Positions 12,514 to 24,189 of a DNA stretch of 64,000 bases are shown here, one piece after another. The stretch is from Sphagnum magellanicum (lineage: Eukaryota > Streptophyta > Sphagnopsida > Sphagnales > Sphagnaceae). The notes beneath the pieces were generated by a model. It was not told where the DNA came from. It made no database searches and was given only the letters and a program-made list of their open reading frames with translations. Each line of letters starts with the position of its first letter. Position 1 is the stretch's first letter. The position numbers were made by a program, and so were the translations under genes. The DNA is taken from NCBI GenBank assembly GCA_021904315.1, contig CM038907.1, positions 32,185,223-32,249,222 of the forward strand, read 5' to 3'.

Positions 12514-14761
12514 TGGGGGTGGTCCTTGTTTTAGTTGGTGAAATCTCTTTGTGGATTGCTCTCTTTGTGTCCCATATTTATACCATAATTTCTAGCTTCT
12601 TCACTTGGCACAATAAGCAACAACAAACCATAAAATTACAAAACATTTAAATCTTATCACATGGGCTACTCATTATGGTCAGCTAATTGAAAATAATTAG
12701 TTCCTTTCATTAACCTTTTTGCAAGGCATTGCCAATATTGGCATATTTGTCCACCCAAAGCCGTTGTACATTATTTGATGTAATATTTCATTGAAAACAT
12801 ATTGGAAAGAACTTTCAATAGGTGTATTTTAAAAACATTCATATATATTTTTCTTCATAATAGATGGTTAAAATAATCTTTGAAATAGAACAAGGAATAA
12901 TCAAATCATCTTCCAACTAATTTCATAAAGGACCTCCTTTGCAAGTAGGCCTTGCATTTGAAGCTTTAATCCAATAAGAATGAAGCAACACTCCATAAGG
13001 AACCATGTAAGATGAATGATATGTGCATAGGAAAAGGTTGTAGTCATGTCTCATAGTTAACCCACAATAGTTAGCAATGTATTAGAGAGTGGGCATGGAA
13101 TGTTAGTTATGGTTCTTAGTGAGCCATAATTGGCACCATGTACTTGGTCCTTGGCATAAAGCTTTGCTATATGTTGTAAAAGAGCCAAAATACATACATA
13201 GGGATTCGAAGGGAGGAAATCACCAACCATGGTAGATTCTTTCATTTGAAAAAACCTAAAAACTTGCTGAATTGGCCAACACAAACTACAAAGCTTTACA
13301 TATTGACTATCCACATGTATCCACCTACCTAGTAGCCACCAATGGCCTTACTTACATAATAATTATGGAATACCAAAATGACCATATTCTTATACATCCA
13401 TGCCTTAAAGGAATGTTCCATTAACATGGGTTAGATTCTCTCTTGTCTCGTATCCCATGATTACAATGCCTTTAACACCATGATTTTTTTTTACTTTAAG
13501 CACAAGGTTTTTCATTCCGGGCATAGGGTTTGGACCCATGCAAGTTGGGCATACTTATTATAATTCAAATGATAAGAATATTGAATTACATGCACACCCA
13601 ATTTCAAACCACTTGGAATTTTTGTGGCTTCAAATTGGGGGTAAAAATATTGTTTGAGTATGCCAAAGGAAACCTATCATTTAAAATTAAGAAACTACAT
13701 ATAACAAATGGCATGGTACAAATTTTTTTCATAGTTTTTTATAACTACCTAGTAACACAAGTAACATCACCCAAATAATAATTTCATAAAATACCTAAAA
13801 ATTAACATTTTGAATAATATGGCCAAGTGGGAAAAAATGCAACAAATATAAAAGCACAAAATGCACAAGGCCCTAACCATGACATTAAATCATAATTGCA
13901 CATGAATGAAATAAAATAAAATACAAAATAATGAAATAGATGGAATATCATTAAGTCCAAACTTTTAGAGCTTTCAATTGAAACTATATGGCCTTATAAG
14001 CAAGGTCCAAGTTATTAGGTATTTTAGATAGATGTGTTTGAAGATCACCTATTCTCTCCATAAGATACAAGCTATTCTAATGTGAAGGTATTTTAGATGG
14101 GAGTGAATGCATACATTTCACCTAAAGGCATGGACAATAGATGTGAGAACAATAGTATGGCTTAATATGCATCAAGGAACAAGAACACAAAGGTCTAAAT
14201 TGTTGCTACCATTCACATAAATGTTTCTATGGGCAAGGTTCTATTTTTATTTGCTAAGAAAATGAAATGAATTTTGTTAGAGGAACTTGACTTTAAAAAT
14301 TTTGAAAAAAAAAAAAAAAAAACCATACAAATTATTTGATTCAACACTATAGCTAGGAAAACTAGACTACAATTGGTTAATGTTTTGACGAGGTTTAAAA
14401 TCTAAACTTGCAAATTGTAAGAAAACACCATGGGATTTTATTTGGCACTTGAGAACAACGTTGTTTTTAAAAAAACTTAATGGATGGATATTAAAGGTTC
14501 AAATAATTGCTACATCATGAGGGGGAAATCAATGTTGGATTAATAAAAATATATAGTTATTTGCTTGTATATGTTTTGTGTTTTATGTCTTTAGGTTTGT
14601 TTAGAGGCATGAAAAGTGAATTTTGAGGCAACAAAAAGATTTTGATTCACTTATAATTGTTAAATAAACATATAATAATGTTTTTAAATATTTCATCCAA
14701 AGTATATTAAAAAATTTCACATTTGTCAAATGGTTAATTTATGTGTGAGTATGTGTGTTTA

Positions 14762-14788
14762 TGTGTGTGTGTGTGTGTGTGTGTGTGT
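14762..14788. repeat. (TG)n microsatellite
   Basis: About thirteen TG dinucleotides, preceded by a related stretch of TGTGTGAGTATGTGTG type from about 14741. Confidence 0.95.
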
Positions 14789-17700
14789 TGATTAAATTGC
14801 ATTTTCTTTTCTTTTATTATTTCCATGCCAATAAATTATACTATGTTTGAACTTTCAACCAACTCCTAGGTAGTTTCAATATGAATAAAGTTGCACAAGA
14901 AATTGAAACTTTTGGACTATTATTATACTATATGTTTTGTTAAGAAAACATTAATCACAAATAATAAATCATAAACATATTCCCATAATATGGCAAATAT
15001 TGAAACCAATAAAATATGACACAACAAGACAACAATGGGGAGATATAAAGACCAAACCAAAATCCAAAAATCTTTTCAAAATTAATTTGGTTAGCTTTTG
15101 TGATGAAAGGCATGAAGGGAAACAACCATAAGTTGTAATTATAATTAAATTCATTAACTATGTCACATCTTGAGCCATCAAATAAATAACTTCTTGTTAT
15201 TGAATCCCTTGTTCACATTAAATTATGTATAATTGGAACAACTTTGTATTTATATTTCCATAATTTGAAATGATCAAGATTTATATTTATTTATGAAAGT
15301 TTCTTGTCAATGGGAATATTATCAAAATTTTCAAATTAGTCTACCTTTTACAATTTTATAACTTTTCAACCAAGATGAAATATTGAAATGCTTTGCACAA
15401 TGCACCATAATCAAACTTTGAGAACTAGAATTTAATGGTTTTTTTGGGTGAAATTTTGGGATGGTGTGTGAATGGCACAAAGGATTTTGAGGTGTAGGGT
15501 TTGGATTTGTTGTTGGGAATCGACAATGGAGAGTAGGGATTTTGTCAACCCTAAGATCTATAATGTGCATTTGTTGCCAATAGGTTGATCACCCCTTGCC
15601 ACTAAATGCCATACATTACATGACTTCATGGTGCCTTCACTCATACCTCCACTCCCTTGTAGCTAATTGCCATCACAAACAACATTCTAACCTTCAATGT
15701 GAAGATCACCAAATTGATGATTTGGTAAGTAGGTGCAAATTTTACCCAAAATTGCTCTCTACCTACTTAAAAGAATTCAATTTGTATTCTCAATATTATT
15801 TACAACACAAAGAATCTATTGTTTCCACTCATTCAATTACATCTACATAAATTGTATTCACACAATTTTTTATCATAATTATTTTTCCCTTATTTCCTAG
15901 ATTCTTAATTATCCTAAGTAAGTAAATATGTGATCAAAGTTCCATGATTCATTTAGAAAACACAACAATTTTAAAGTATGCTCACTATTTTTTCATTGAC
16001 ATCCTACTATCTTTTAATTCATAATTGAACATATCAAACATATGTAGTGTAAAGCATAGAAATCAAAAATGAAAAACATGAAAATTTGTGGTTCATAATC
16101 CAACACAACTTTAAACTACATATTGTGACTCTATTCTATCTACAACGACTTTCTAAGTCCATCTATGTGTGTAAAAACAAAACAATCTTCCAATCCTCAT
16201 CAAATTCCATAATTAAATCCTAAGTCCTTTCCCTCCAAAAGTAGTTTGAAAATCGAATTAATGAAATGTCTTAATCATGTCCAACTAATCAATCATCTTC
16301 ATCTTGCCTTGTTAAATTTTTACCATATCACCTAGTAACATTCTTATCCTCACAAAGTTTGGAGGATGATATTTGATATTATGTAAAGTTTGGTAGTTAA
16401 AAATGAATGTGCTTGGAAACAAAAAGAAGCTAGAATGGGTAGGTTATAATGTTTTGTGCATTGAAGATGGAAGTCTTGTGTTTTTGTAGGAAGGTTTGTT
16501 TATGCAATTTTAAGTTGTTGGAGGTGTATGAGGATGTTGTCAATGTTTAGGTATAAGATTTTTTTGTTGACATTCCATGCCATTGTTTCACCCATTACTT
16601 ATCCTATATTTATTGCCTTGATTGAAATGGACTTTTGCCACTGCAAGTCCTAGAACTCATTAGAACATAATTGAGAAATTAATGTATTTGTTAAACATGT
16701 TCAAGAATTTTAAAGATCAAATTTTATGGTTTTGAGATGTATTTAGTGCTTTTAGTTTAAACCTTAAATGACATTAAAGATTATGATCGGAGATCCTCAA
16801 GGACACTATATATGTGCATCATATTATTTATTTATTTGGATTTGGAAGTTCATAGGAATTTTTCAAACTAATCATATCCTACATGAAGCATATGCTTTGA
16901 ACATCAAGGACTTGAGAACACTTAATAACTATTATAAGTAGTTGTTTTCAATATGTAAGTCACACATTTGCAAAGGTGAATTCAATTGAAGATTCTTGAT
17001 GTTTTTGAAAAAGTAAGATGGTCAACTTACACTTACTCTTGTACACCTTTTGTTGGTGGTTTATTAGCCTTTTTTTTCCAACACTTTAAGAAGTTTGGAG
17101 GAAGTATGTGGTAAATACATAATTCCTATTCTATATTTTGATCTAAATCTAGATTATAACATATCATAAAACTAATACTAATAAAATATGCTCATTCAAA
17201 TCTACTCATACTTAATTTCAGAATTTAAATTCAATCATGAAAATATGAGAAAAACATCAAAACAACAAATTTGGCTATGGTATTGAAGCTTTTTTAGAAA
17301 ATAAAATGCTCTTGTTCCATCAAAACTCAATGTTTTACAATCCATCCTTCTCTTCCTTTTCCCAAAAGATAATCATTTAAAAAAAACACTATGATTTATT
17401 CAAATTCAAATGATGACAAAAACTATGTAAACTAGCTAGTAATTCCTAGAACAGTAACTAGGTAAGTAAAAATATACTAACTATTACAATGAATAATTAC
17501 TCCCTTAATAATACGAATTGATCTAGCATGTGTATGCCATAGATGTGAATGCAAAAGAACAAACTTGAACAACAAAATGTAAAAATAGATTAAATTATTG
17601 CACAATCGTCATAACATGAATTTAAATCCTAGTAAATCACAAGTAGGTAAGAAAAATCACACGTGAAAATGTAAACAATGCAAAATGAAATAATTTCTCA

Positions 17701-18377
17701 AATGAACCTTATGAACAACTACTTAATGATCTCAAATTTATGAAATTGCATAGCTTGAAGGATTGGTGTGAATTTCAATCACAGGAGACTATGGAAAAAG
17801 ATGCTAGAAATATGGAACAAAATTAAACCCAAAAGTCAAATCTTGAATGGATCCTCCTTAAGTTTCACAAAGTCCCATACTTGAAGTTTGTATACTAGGT
17901 CTAGAGTTCCAAAAAGTGTTTGATGGATCATACAATTGGAGAGAACCAAGTCTTCATAAACATTTTATTGTCTTGTTGTTTCACTTATTAAAATTAGAAG
18001 GGATAGTGGACAAGTGTAAAAGAGGTTGTTGGGGAAGTTGTTATGATCACAATTGAACTTCAAGAAATGTTCATGGAGATACTAAACCATATCGAGATGT
18101 TTTCTTCATTATTATCAACTTGTGGAGATTGCCTTCTAGTATTTACATGTCTATCAATCTCCATGTCTATCATGTCTCTCATGGAAATACTATCCACACA
18201 AGAATATGGTTATCAAAGCTTAATTGCATGTGCAAGAAAAAAGATGTTATTAGGATCCAATGATGCCCCTTTACATGATTACTTCTAGAAAACTCTTCAA
18301 CAAGAAGTTATGAATATATTCTAATTATCATAGCCACATTTTCTATGTTCAACCAATTGAATTCACACCCCCCACCT

Positions 18378-18404
18378 CCCCCCCCCCCCCCAAAGGCCCC
18401 CCCC
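18378..18404. repeat. Poly(C) tracts
   Basis: A 14-C run at 18378-18391 and an 8-C run at 18397-18404, with a 6-C run at 18368-18373 just before. The proline-rich frame read through them is an artefact of the homopolymer. Confidence 0.9.
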
Positions 18405-19536
18405 AAGTCACCTTGTCATATCACTATGCACACATTGTCATTATCCACCTTACTTGGAGAAAATGCAAAAATTAAAACATTGTTAAAGTTCCATTCAAAC
18501 TTTTTCATTTTATTCTTTCATGTCTAATTTTTCCATTATCAAATGAATATTGAGAGTTTAATGTTGACAAGAATTTCATAGACTTTTTTTTATTAATTAA
18601 AAAAAAGCCTAATGTATTGCTTTCCACAAAATTGATTTGAAAAGATATAAAAGTTTCATAAAACTTTATTAAAAAATTAGAAAAAAGACAATTTAATATG
18701 TTGAATTGTCTTCAGGCATATAATAGCAAAAAAAACACCAAAATGTGAATGTTTACTTTAAAATTTTACTTATAGAAGTTCCAAATGTGCAAAACTATAT
18801 GCAATTCTTGTGGCTCTTTTTGGGTTTAGAATAATGTTGTTTGGATATATCTTTAACCTAGATATATGCATTGCATGTGAATACATATATTATTTATCTT
18901 AACTTATTTTTCTAAAGTCATTATACCCTAATGAATGACATGCATAAAGGTGTGAAAATTTGAAAATTATACCATAATCATGGCCTTATTTGTTTGTTTC
19001 ATTGTTGTAATGACGCAATCAAATTGGCTCATTACCATCACAATACAAATAAAAAGAAAAAAAAAAAAAAAAACTTTGAAAGTTCCCCAAAATAAAAGTT
19101 TTAATGGGAAAATTTACTCATCCCTTTTGGCCCAATTATGTAGGGGACAAGGTGAGAACTTTTTGGGCAAACCATATGGGATAAAATTAATGTGGTAAAA
19201 CTGCAAATGTTAGGAGTGAGAGGTATGTGATTAGGATATATTTCAAGTGGAAGACCCTTTATTTTGGGAGGCCATAACTTTCATGTCAGTTATTGGAATG
19301 GCCGACAAATTAGCTTTAAACTCCATCATCAACAAAGTGCTAACCATGATGACATTTGTCTTTTGATACATTAAGTGTTCAGTCATACGCCTTTTACCTT
19401 AATCAAGGATGAATCCAACACTTTGATTTTTGCAATTTGATATTGGATTCGACCTCTAAATTTTTTTTCAAAATGCGAAATTTTTTCTTTCATTTTTCTT
19501 TAAACAAAAATATACATACTCAATTTTTGCCACCAA

Positions 19537-19541
<5 letters not shown>

Positions 19542-19568
<27 letters not shown>
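19542..19568. repeat. (TA)n microsatellite
   Basis: About thirteen TA dinucleotides in AT-rich intergenic DNA. Confidence 0.95.
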
Positions 19569-20399
19569 GATAATAGGGTACTTAGACCCTACCCATCTAC
19601 CAAAAAACTTAATTTTTGTATACTCAAACCTTAACTTGATGAAAGTTTTTCAATGCTAATAAACCTTTACCCAATGAGTAAATAAATTCAATAAAATCAT
19701 ATTTTTTACAGAGGGATATATCAAAAACGTCATATTTGAACAACATGAGTTTAGAACATACAATGAAACTTAGTCTATTCTCTTATTTTTGTAGGTGTTT
19801 TTTGGGGTGATTACACCTTTTAAACATTTGAGTTTAAAAAATGGAGAATTATAAGTTTAAATTATAAATATTTGACAAATATTTCATGTACTTGATAGAG
19901 TTATTTTGTTTATTGTATTACATTATCTAGGTATGAAGGTGGAACATATTGCCTAAATGGATGAAGCTGGATCACATGGATGACATTTATGGACTTGATA
20001 GATTTGATGATATATGTTTTCAAAATTAGATGATCTCATACCATATAGATGAAAATGAAAATTGAATGAAAATGACAAAATATTTCAAACTTTCCCAGTA
20101 AATGAAATTGATAACATGAAAATAGTTTCTTGTATCCATCGGTGGTTTTTTTTTTTTTTCTCAATTTTGTGAGAATTGAAAATTTGGCAGAATTTTCCAC
20201 AATGTTTTTGGATTTACACTCTAATTTTTCTCCCCAAAAATTTCCAAACCCTTTTGTCACCACTTTATGAAAATTCACTCTAGAAAAGAAAAACAATGCT
20301 TATATCCTTTGGGTTGCATGTGTTCCATTGCTTGTGGATTGTCTTTTGTTGGTTGGAAAAAGGATTTAGGGCATTTGTAAAATGCTTTTAGTTCATTTT

Positions 20400-21150
20400 G
20401 CACTCAAGGATGAAACCTTACAACAAGGATGAAAGTTGATAACACAAATGATAATCCACAACATGGCAAACTTCAAAAGTTTGGACCAAATGAAATGAAA
20501 CTCATCACATGGATGAAAATAAACTCACATGAATGAGATTGAAATCAAAAAAGTTGACATTCATCACAAATGAAAAATGAACATGCAAATGAAAATTATG
20601 AATCAAATATTATGCATAGGGATACAACTTTCAAAATGGATGACATGGTTAGAAATGATCATATGGATGAATTTAAACAACCTTGATGAAATTATTACAC
20701 ATAAGATTGATCACATGGATGAAATTGATGATACATGTGACTTTAATGACACGGAGGAAATTAATAACTCGCATCACATAAGATGTGGAAGAAGCATGAC
20801 CATTTGACTAACATGAGGCACATAGACGGAACTTGATGCCATGGATGAGAATGACCACACAAACGCTATTGCCTAATGCATATGAATTCTATCCCTGCAT
20901 TAAGTTTATGATTCGCCTAGTTTCATCCAAAGTTGTCAATCACAGATCAATTAGGTTAAAAATGACTGCGCTATGAACCGATGGAAATGAATTTGAGGCA
21001 TATAGATGATGATATGCTCATCCATTAATGTTATTAGTGGTAAAATTTCATCCAAAATGACCAATTTGGGTTAACTTTCAGATGAAGAACAGTTCATCCA
21101 CGTGGTACGAGCCTTTCATCCATCCATGTTATCTTGATGTCATCCAGGAC
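20400..21150. repeat. Degenerate repeats around CACATGGATGAAATTGA
   Basis: The phrases CACATGGATGA, ATGGATGAAATTGA, GATGAAAATGA and close variants recur at irregular spacing of roughly 25-60 bases, mainly at 20420-20880 and more loosely from about 19920 to 21150. This gives runs of Asp-, Asn-, His- and Ile-rich pseudo-protein such as the frame at 20577-20807. It looks like an eroded minisatellite immediately upstream of the PUR-alpha leader rather than a gene. Confidence 0.5.
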
Positions 21151-21339
21151 GGGGACAAAATTATCGGTATGTTTTTTGGGACAAAATTTTTCATTTTTCG
21201 AAAAAATGGCGAAATTTTTATTATTCTAGTGTAAATATGACTTATTAACTATGTTTGATAATTTTTGAAAAAAATCGCAAAATTTTCGATATCTAAAAAT
21301 TGAAAAAAAAAAACCCTGCTGGTTCTCTTCCTCCTTCTC

Positions 21340-22153
21340 CATCGAAGCAAATGAAAAATGTAAATTAGCGAGCGATGGCGGCCGACCCCTTCGCGTTTCT
21401 CGGCTGATTTCGTTGCGCTTGGATCAAGGCGGACAATCGGCGAAGTCGGCAGCTGGTAGAGGAGAGTATTTGCTGCCGTTACCTGCGATTAAATCTCGTT
21501 TTGAGGCTGGTTTGAGGAAGATTTGCGGTGTTTTGTGATCTCGTTGAATCGTCGGCTGGAGCGAGCGCAATCCAGCGTGCAGAAGAGGAGAACGAAACAG
21601 TATACCGGTCGTGCAAAAGCACTGAACTGGTAAGCAAAAGTTTCTGGGGGGATTGTCATTATTTTAAACCAGGAGGTTTTACGGAGGATTGTTTTGTGTG
21701 CTTTGGAGGTTTTCAGGATTGAGAGGACCTCGAAACTGTTGGAGAGATTTGCGTTCTAGAGATTCTGGTAGGGTTGGTTCTAGAGTTTTTTTCTTTTGGT
21801 AAATGAGAAATCTGCATCAGGAAGAAAGACCAGAGTCCGAGGAAGGTTGTGGTAGGGATTGATGAGATCGTGGCACCGGAGGATTGAGGAGTTTTGTGGT
21901 GAAATCTGTGTGATTTTTTGGTCAACATTTCTTTACGAGCTGTAGCACTATGTGCAACGGCCATCGGGGATTGGATTGCAGGCGATTCGTGTCGCGGAGA
22001 TTTGACAAACCAAGCTTGAGTCCTTCAAGTATTATTTCTGTGCAGGATGCTGCAATCATAATGTGAAAAAATTGTAATGCCAAGAATTTTGTGAGGGCGC
22101 AGTCTCTTGGACTAAGATTAGCTGTGATAGAGGTGACGGAGAGCATTCTTGAA
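21340..22153 (+). promoter_or_regulatory. 5' leader of the PUR-alpha locus, with probable UTR intron
   Basis: At about 21340 composition switches abruptly from AT-rich to GC- and CpG-rich, as at a plant transcription start. A good donor (CTG then GTAAGC, GT at 21630-21631) and a good acceptor (TTTCTGTGCAG ending at 22045) would remove an intron inside the leader. That intron would place the coding start about 108 bases downstream of the acceptor. This is inferred from splice motifs and base composition. Confidence 0.5.
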
Positions 22154-24189
22154 ATGGAAGCAGCTGCACCAGGAGCGGATGTGGAGCTCATGTGCAAAAC
22201 TCTCCAGGTGGATCATAAACTTTTTTACTTTGACTTTAAGGAAAATCCCTGTGGTCACTACCTTAAGATTTCTTAGAAGACATCAGGGTCAAGGTCCACC
22301 ATCATTGTGCCCATGGCAGGAGTTGTGTGGTTTGCTTGATCTTTTTAATTACTATGCAAATGGTGAGGATCCAGAGCGTTTCAGCAAGGAGCTACAGCTC
22401 GATACCAAGGTGATATTTCCTCTGCTTTATAGATTAGGGTCCTGTGGTTCAGCATCAAGCAACAGTCCATTGGTTCAAGCTCATTGTTGTTTTCAGTTTT
22501 TCATTGTCCAATTTCTCCATGCCAGGAAATAGATAAGCTGAATATGACATGGTCACTAGTTCCCCATGTGGTTTAAGGGTGAGAAACCAGGGACTTTTGT
22601 CTTCTTAGATTAAGGTTGTTTGACAATAAACATTAGGCTAAGGTGTTTTGATCCAACCACTTCAGACTATGATGCTGTAGCTCTCTGGTTGAAAGAGTCT
22701 CATATTCTTGCTTGTTCATTGGATGTGTTTCATTCTTCTATTCACAATACAGTAATCATATCCCAACTTCAGATTTGATAGACTGTGTAAAGGATCACAG
22801 CAGGGTTTCAAGAAGTTGACCTTGTGACTTGGTGGCTTAGAACTTTGGGAGTGTGATATGTGTTTTCAGTGGTTCCTGCTGTTTCTTTTGTGCAGGTCTT
22901 CTATTCTGATGTGAGTGAAAATCAGAGCGGACGTTTCCTCAAGGTATGCTTACCTTTCCTATCCTGTACAGTGCATCTGATATGTTGAGGGTGACTAGTA
23001 ACCACATTCTCTGTCAATTTGGGCATTTGATGGACTTGGGATGGGAGTAAAAACACATTTGAAGTGTTGTTTTTGACTTAATGGGTGAAGCATGACAACT
23101 CCTTGAGGACATGTAACCTTTTACAGGTTTCTGAAGCATCAGTGTCACGCAGTCGTAGCACAATCATTATACCTGCTGGAAATGCATCCAATGATGGGTG
23201 GGAAGCATTCAGGAACCTCTTAGTAGAGATTCATGAAGCCTCACAGCATCTGCTTCCCCCCCTGATGACTTGGAACCTTCTCAGGTGTTATTCAATTCCT
23301 TCCTTGCTGTTGGTTGAGATGAGGTTTTTCTGACTTATTTCTTGCTGGAAGATGTGAGTCTCCAATCCTAGAGAATGGTGTTGACATGTTGCTCCCTAGT
23401 TAGTTGAAGGCAGTAAATAAACATTGGTTTGCTTCAGGATGCTACCTTTTACCTCTGTACACGCCCAAGGACAAAGTAGGTTCTCACTATGGGTGTTAGC
23501 ATTGTTGATATGACAGTTCCTTCAGGGCAGGGTTTCTCCCCAATTATTTGATATGCAAGTTTATGATCAGGATGTTAGCTATTTTGGTTGCTCTTACATG
23601 CAGATTCTTTAGTGTTGCTGGAGTGAGACATTCTTTGCAGTGACTTAACTATGTAATTTGTTGTACTCTTGTTCCAGCTTGCAGCAGGCCATGCAGAGCA
23701 CATGGGGGATTTTGGAGATGCCATTGGTGCTGGATTTATGCCAAGCAGCAGTCCTCCTGTTATGTCTGCAATCAGTTCTGTGGCTGCAGATATGGAATTC
23801 CCTAATGTGGCTTCTTCAGCCACTGCAGAAGGTGGAATGGTCACTGCTTGTGTTATACAAGCTGAACAAAAGAAGTTTTTCTTTGACCTTGGAAGCAATT
23901 CTCGTGGTCAATACCTTCACATTTCTGAGGTGAGATTTCTGTTGACCTCTGGAAGTCATCTAACAGCAAACATAGAAGTTGTGTTGTTCCCTGTTGAAGG
24001 CTATTTGTCTCTCATGCTTTTGTGTGCTTTTGTGTGCAGGTAACAGGAGTAGATCGTTCTGCCATCATTTTACCAGCTTTAGCATTGGAGAAATTTCATG
24101 AGACTCTTGGGCAGTTTGTGGATATGGTGAAAAGTCAAGGCCTGGTTGGATCAAGTGAGGCAAATGTGCATACCATTGCTCCCCAGTGA
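22154..24189 (+). pseudogene. PUR-alpha single-stranded nucleic-acid-binding protein gene with three disabling lesions
   Basis: Five exons are recognisable: 22154-22409, 22896-22943, 23127-23284, 23678-23929 and 24040-24189 (TGA). Together they match plant PUR-alpha with its three PUR repeats. Marks include TLQVDHKLFYFDFKENP, DLFNYYANGEDPERFSKELQ, RSTIIIPAG, EQKKFFFDLGSNSRGQYL and RSAIILPA. PUR-alpha binds purine-rich single-stranded DNA and RNA and, in plants, telo-box promoter elements. All introns are kept, so this is not a retrocopy. Three faults break the frame. A TAG at 22274-22276 stands where the family has Glu after YLKIS. One extra base near 22334 shifts the frame between WF and LDLF. 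A 7-C run at 23256-23262 leaves exon 3 one base short of phase. Without these faults the protein would be about 287 residues, the usual length. Unless they are assembly errors, only the first PUR half-repeat is translated. A possible poly(A) signal AATAAA lies at 24235-24240. Confidence 0.75.

Larger units (their letters stand above)
8701..20380. other. Long AT-rich gene desert
   Basis: Nearly 12 kb of strongly AT-rich DNA with stop codons in all frames, no splice-bounded exons and no recognisable RNA gene. Two stretches have faintly protein-like reading: a minus-strand 85-residue frame at 13057-13314 and plus-strand DNA at about 11690-12030. Both are probably decayed mobile-element coding sequence. 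Simple repeats are listed separately. Confidence 0.55.

Noticed and set aside
18345..18527. Proline-rich 60-residue frame
   Set aside because: The prolines come from C homopolymers; the rest is low-complexity AT-rich sequence.
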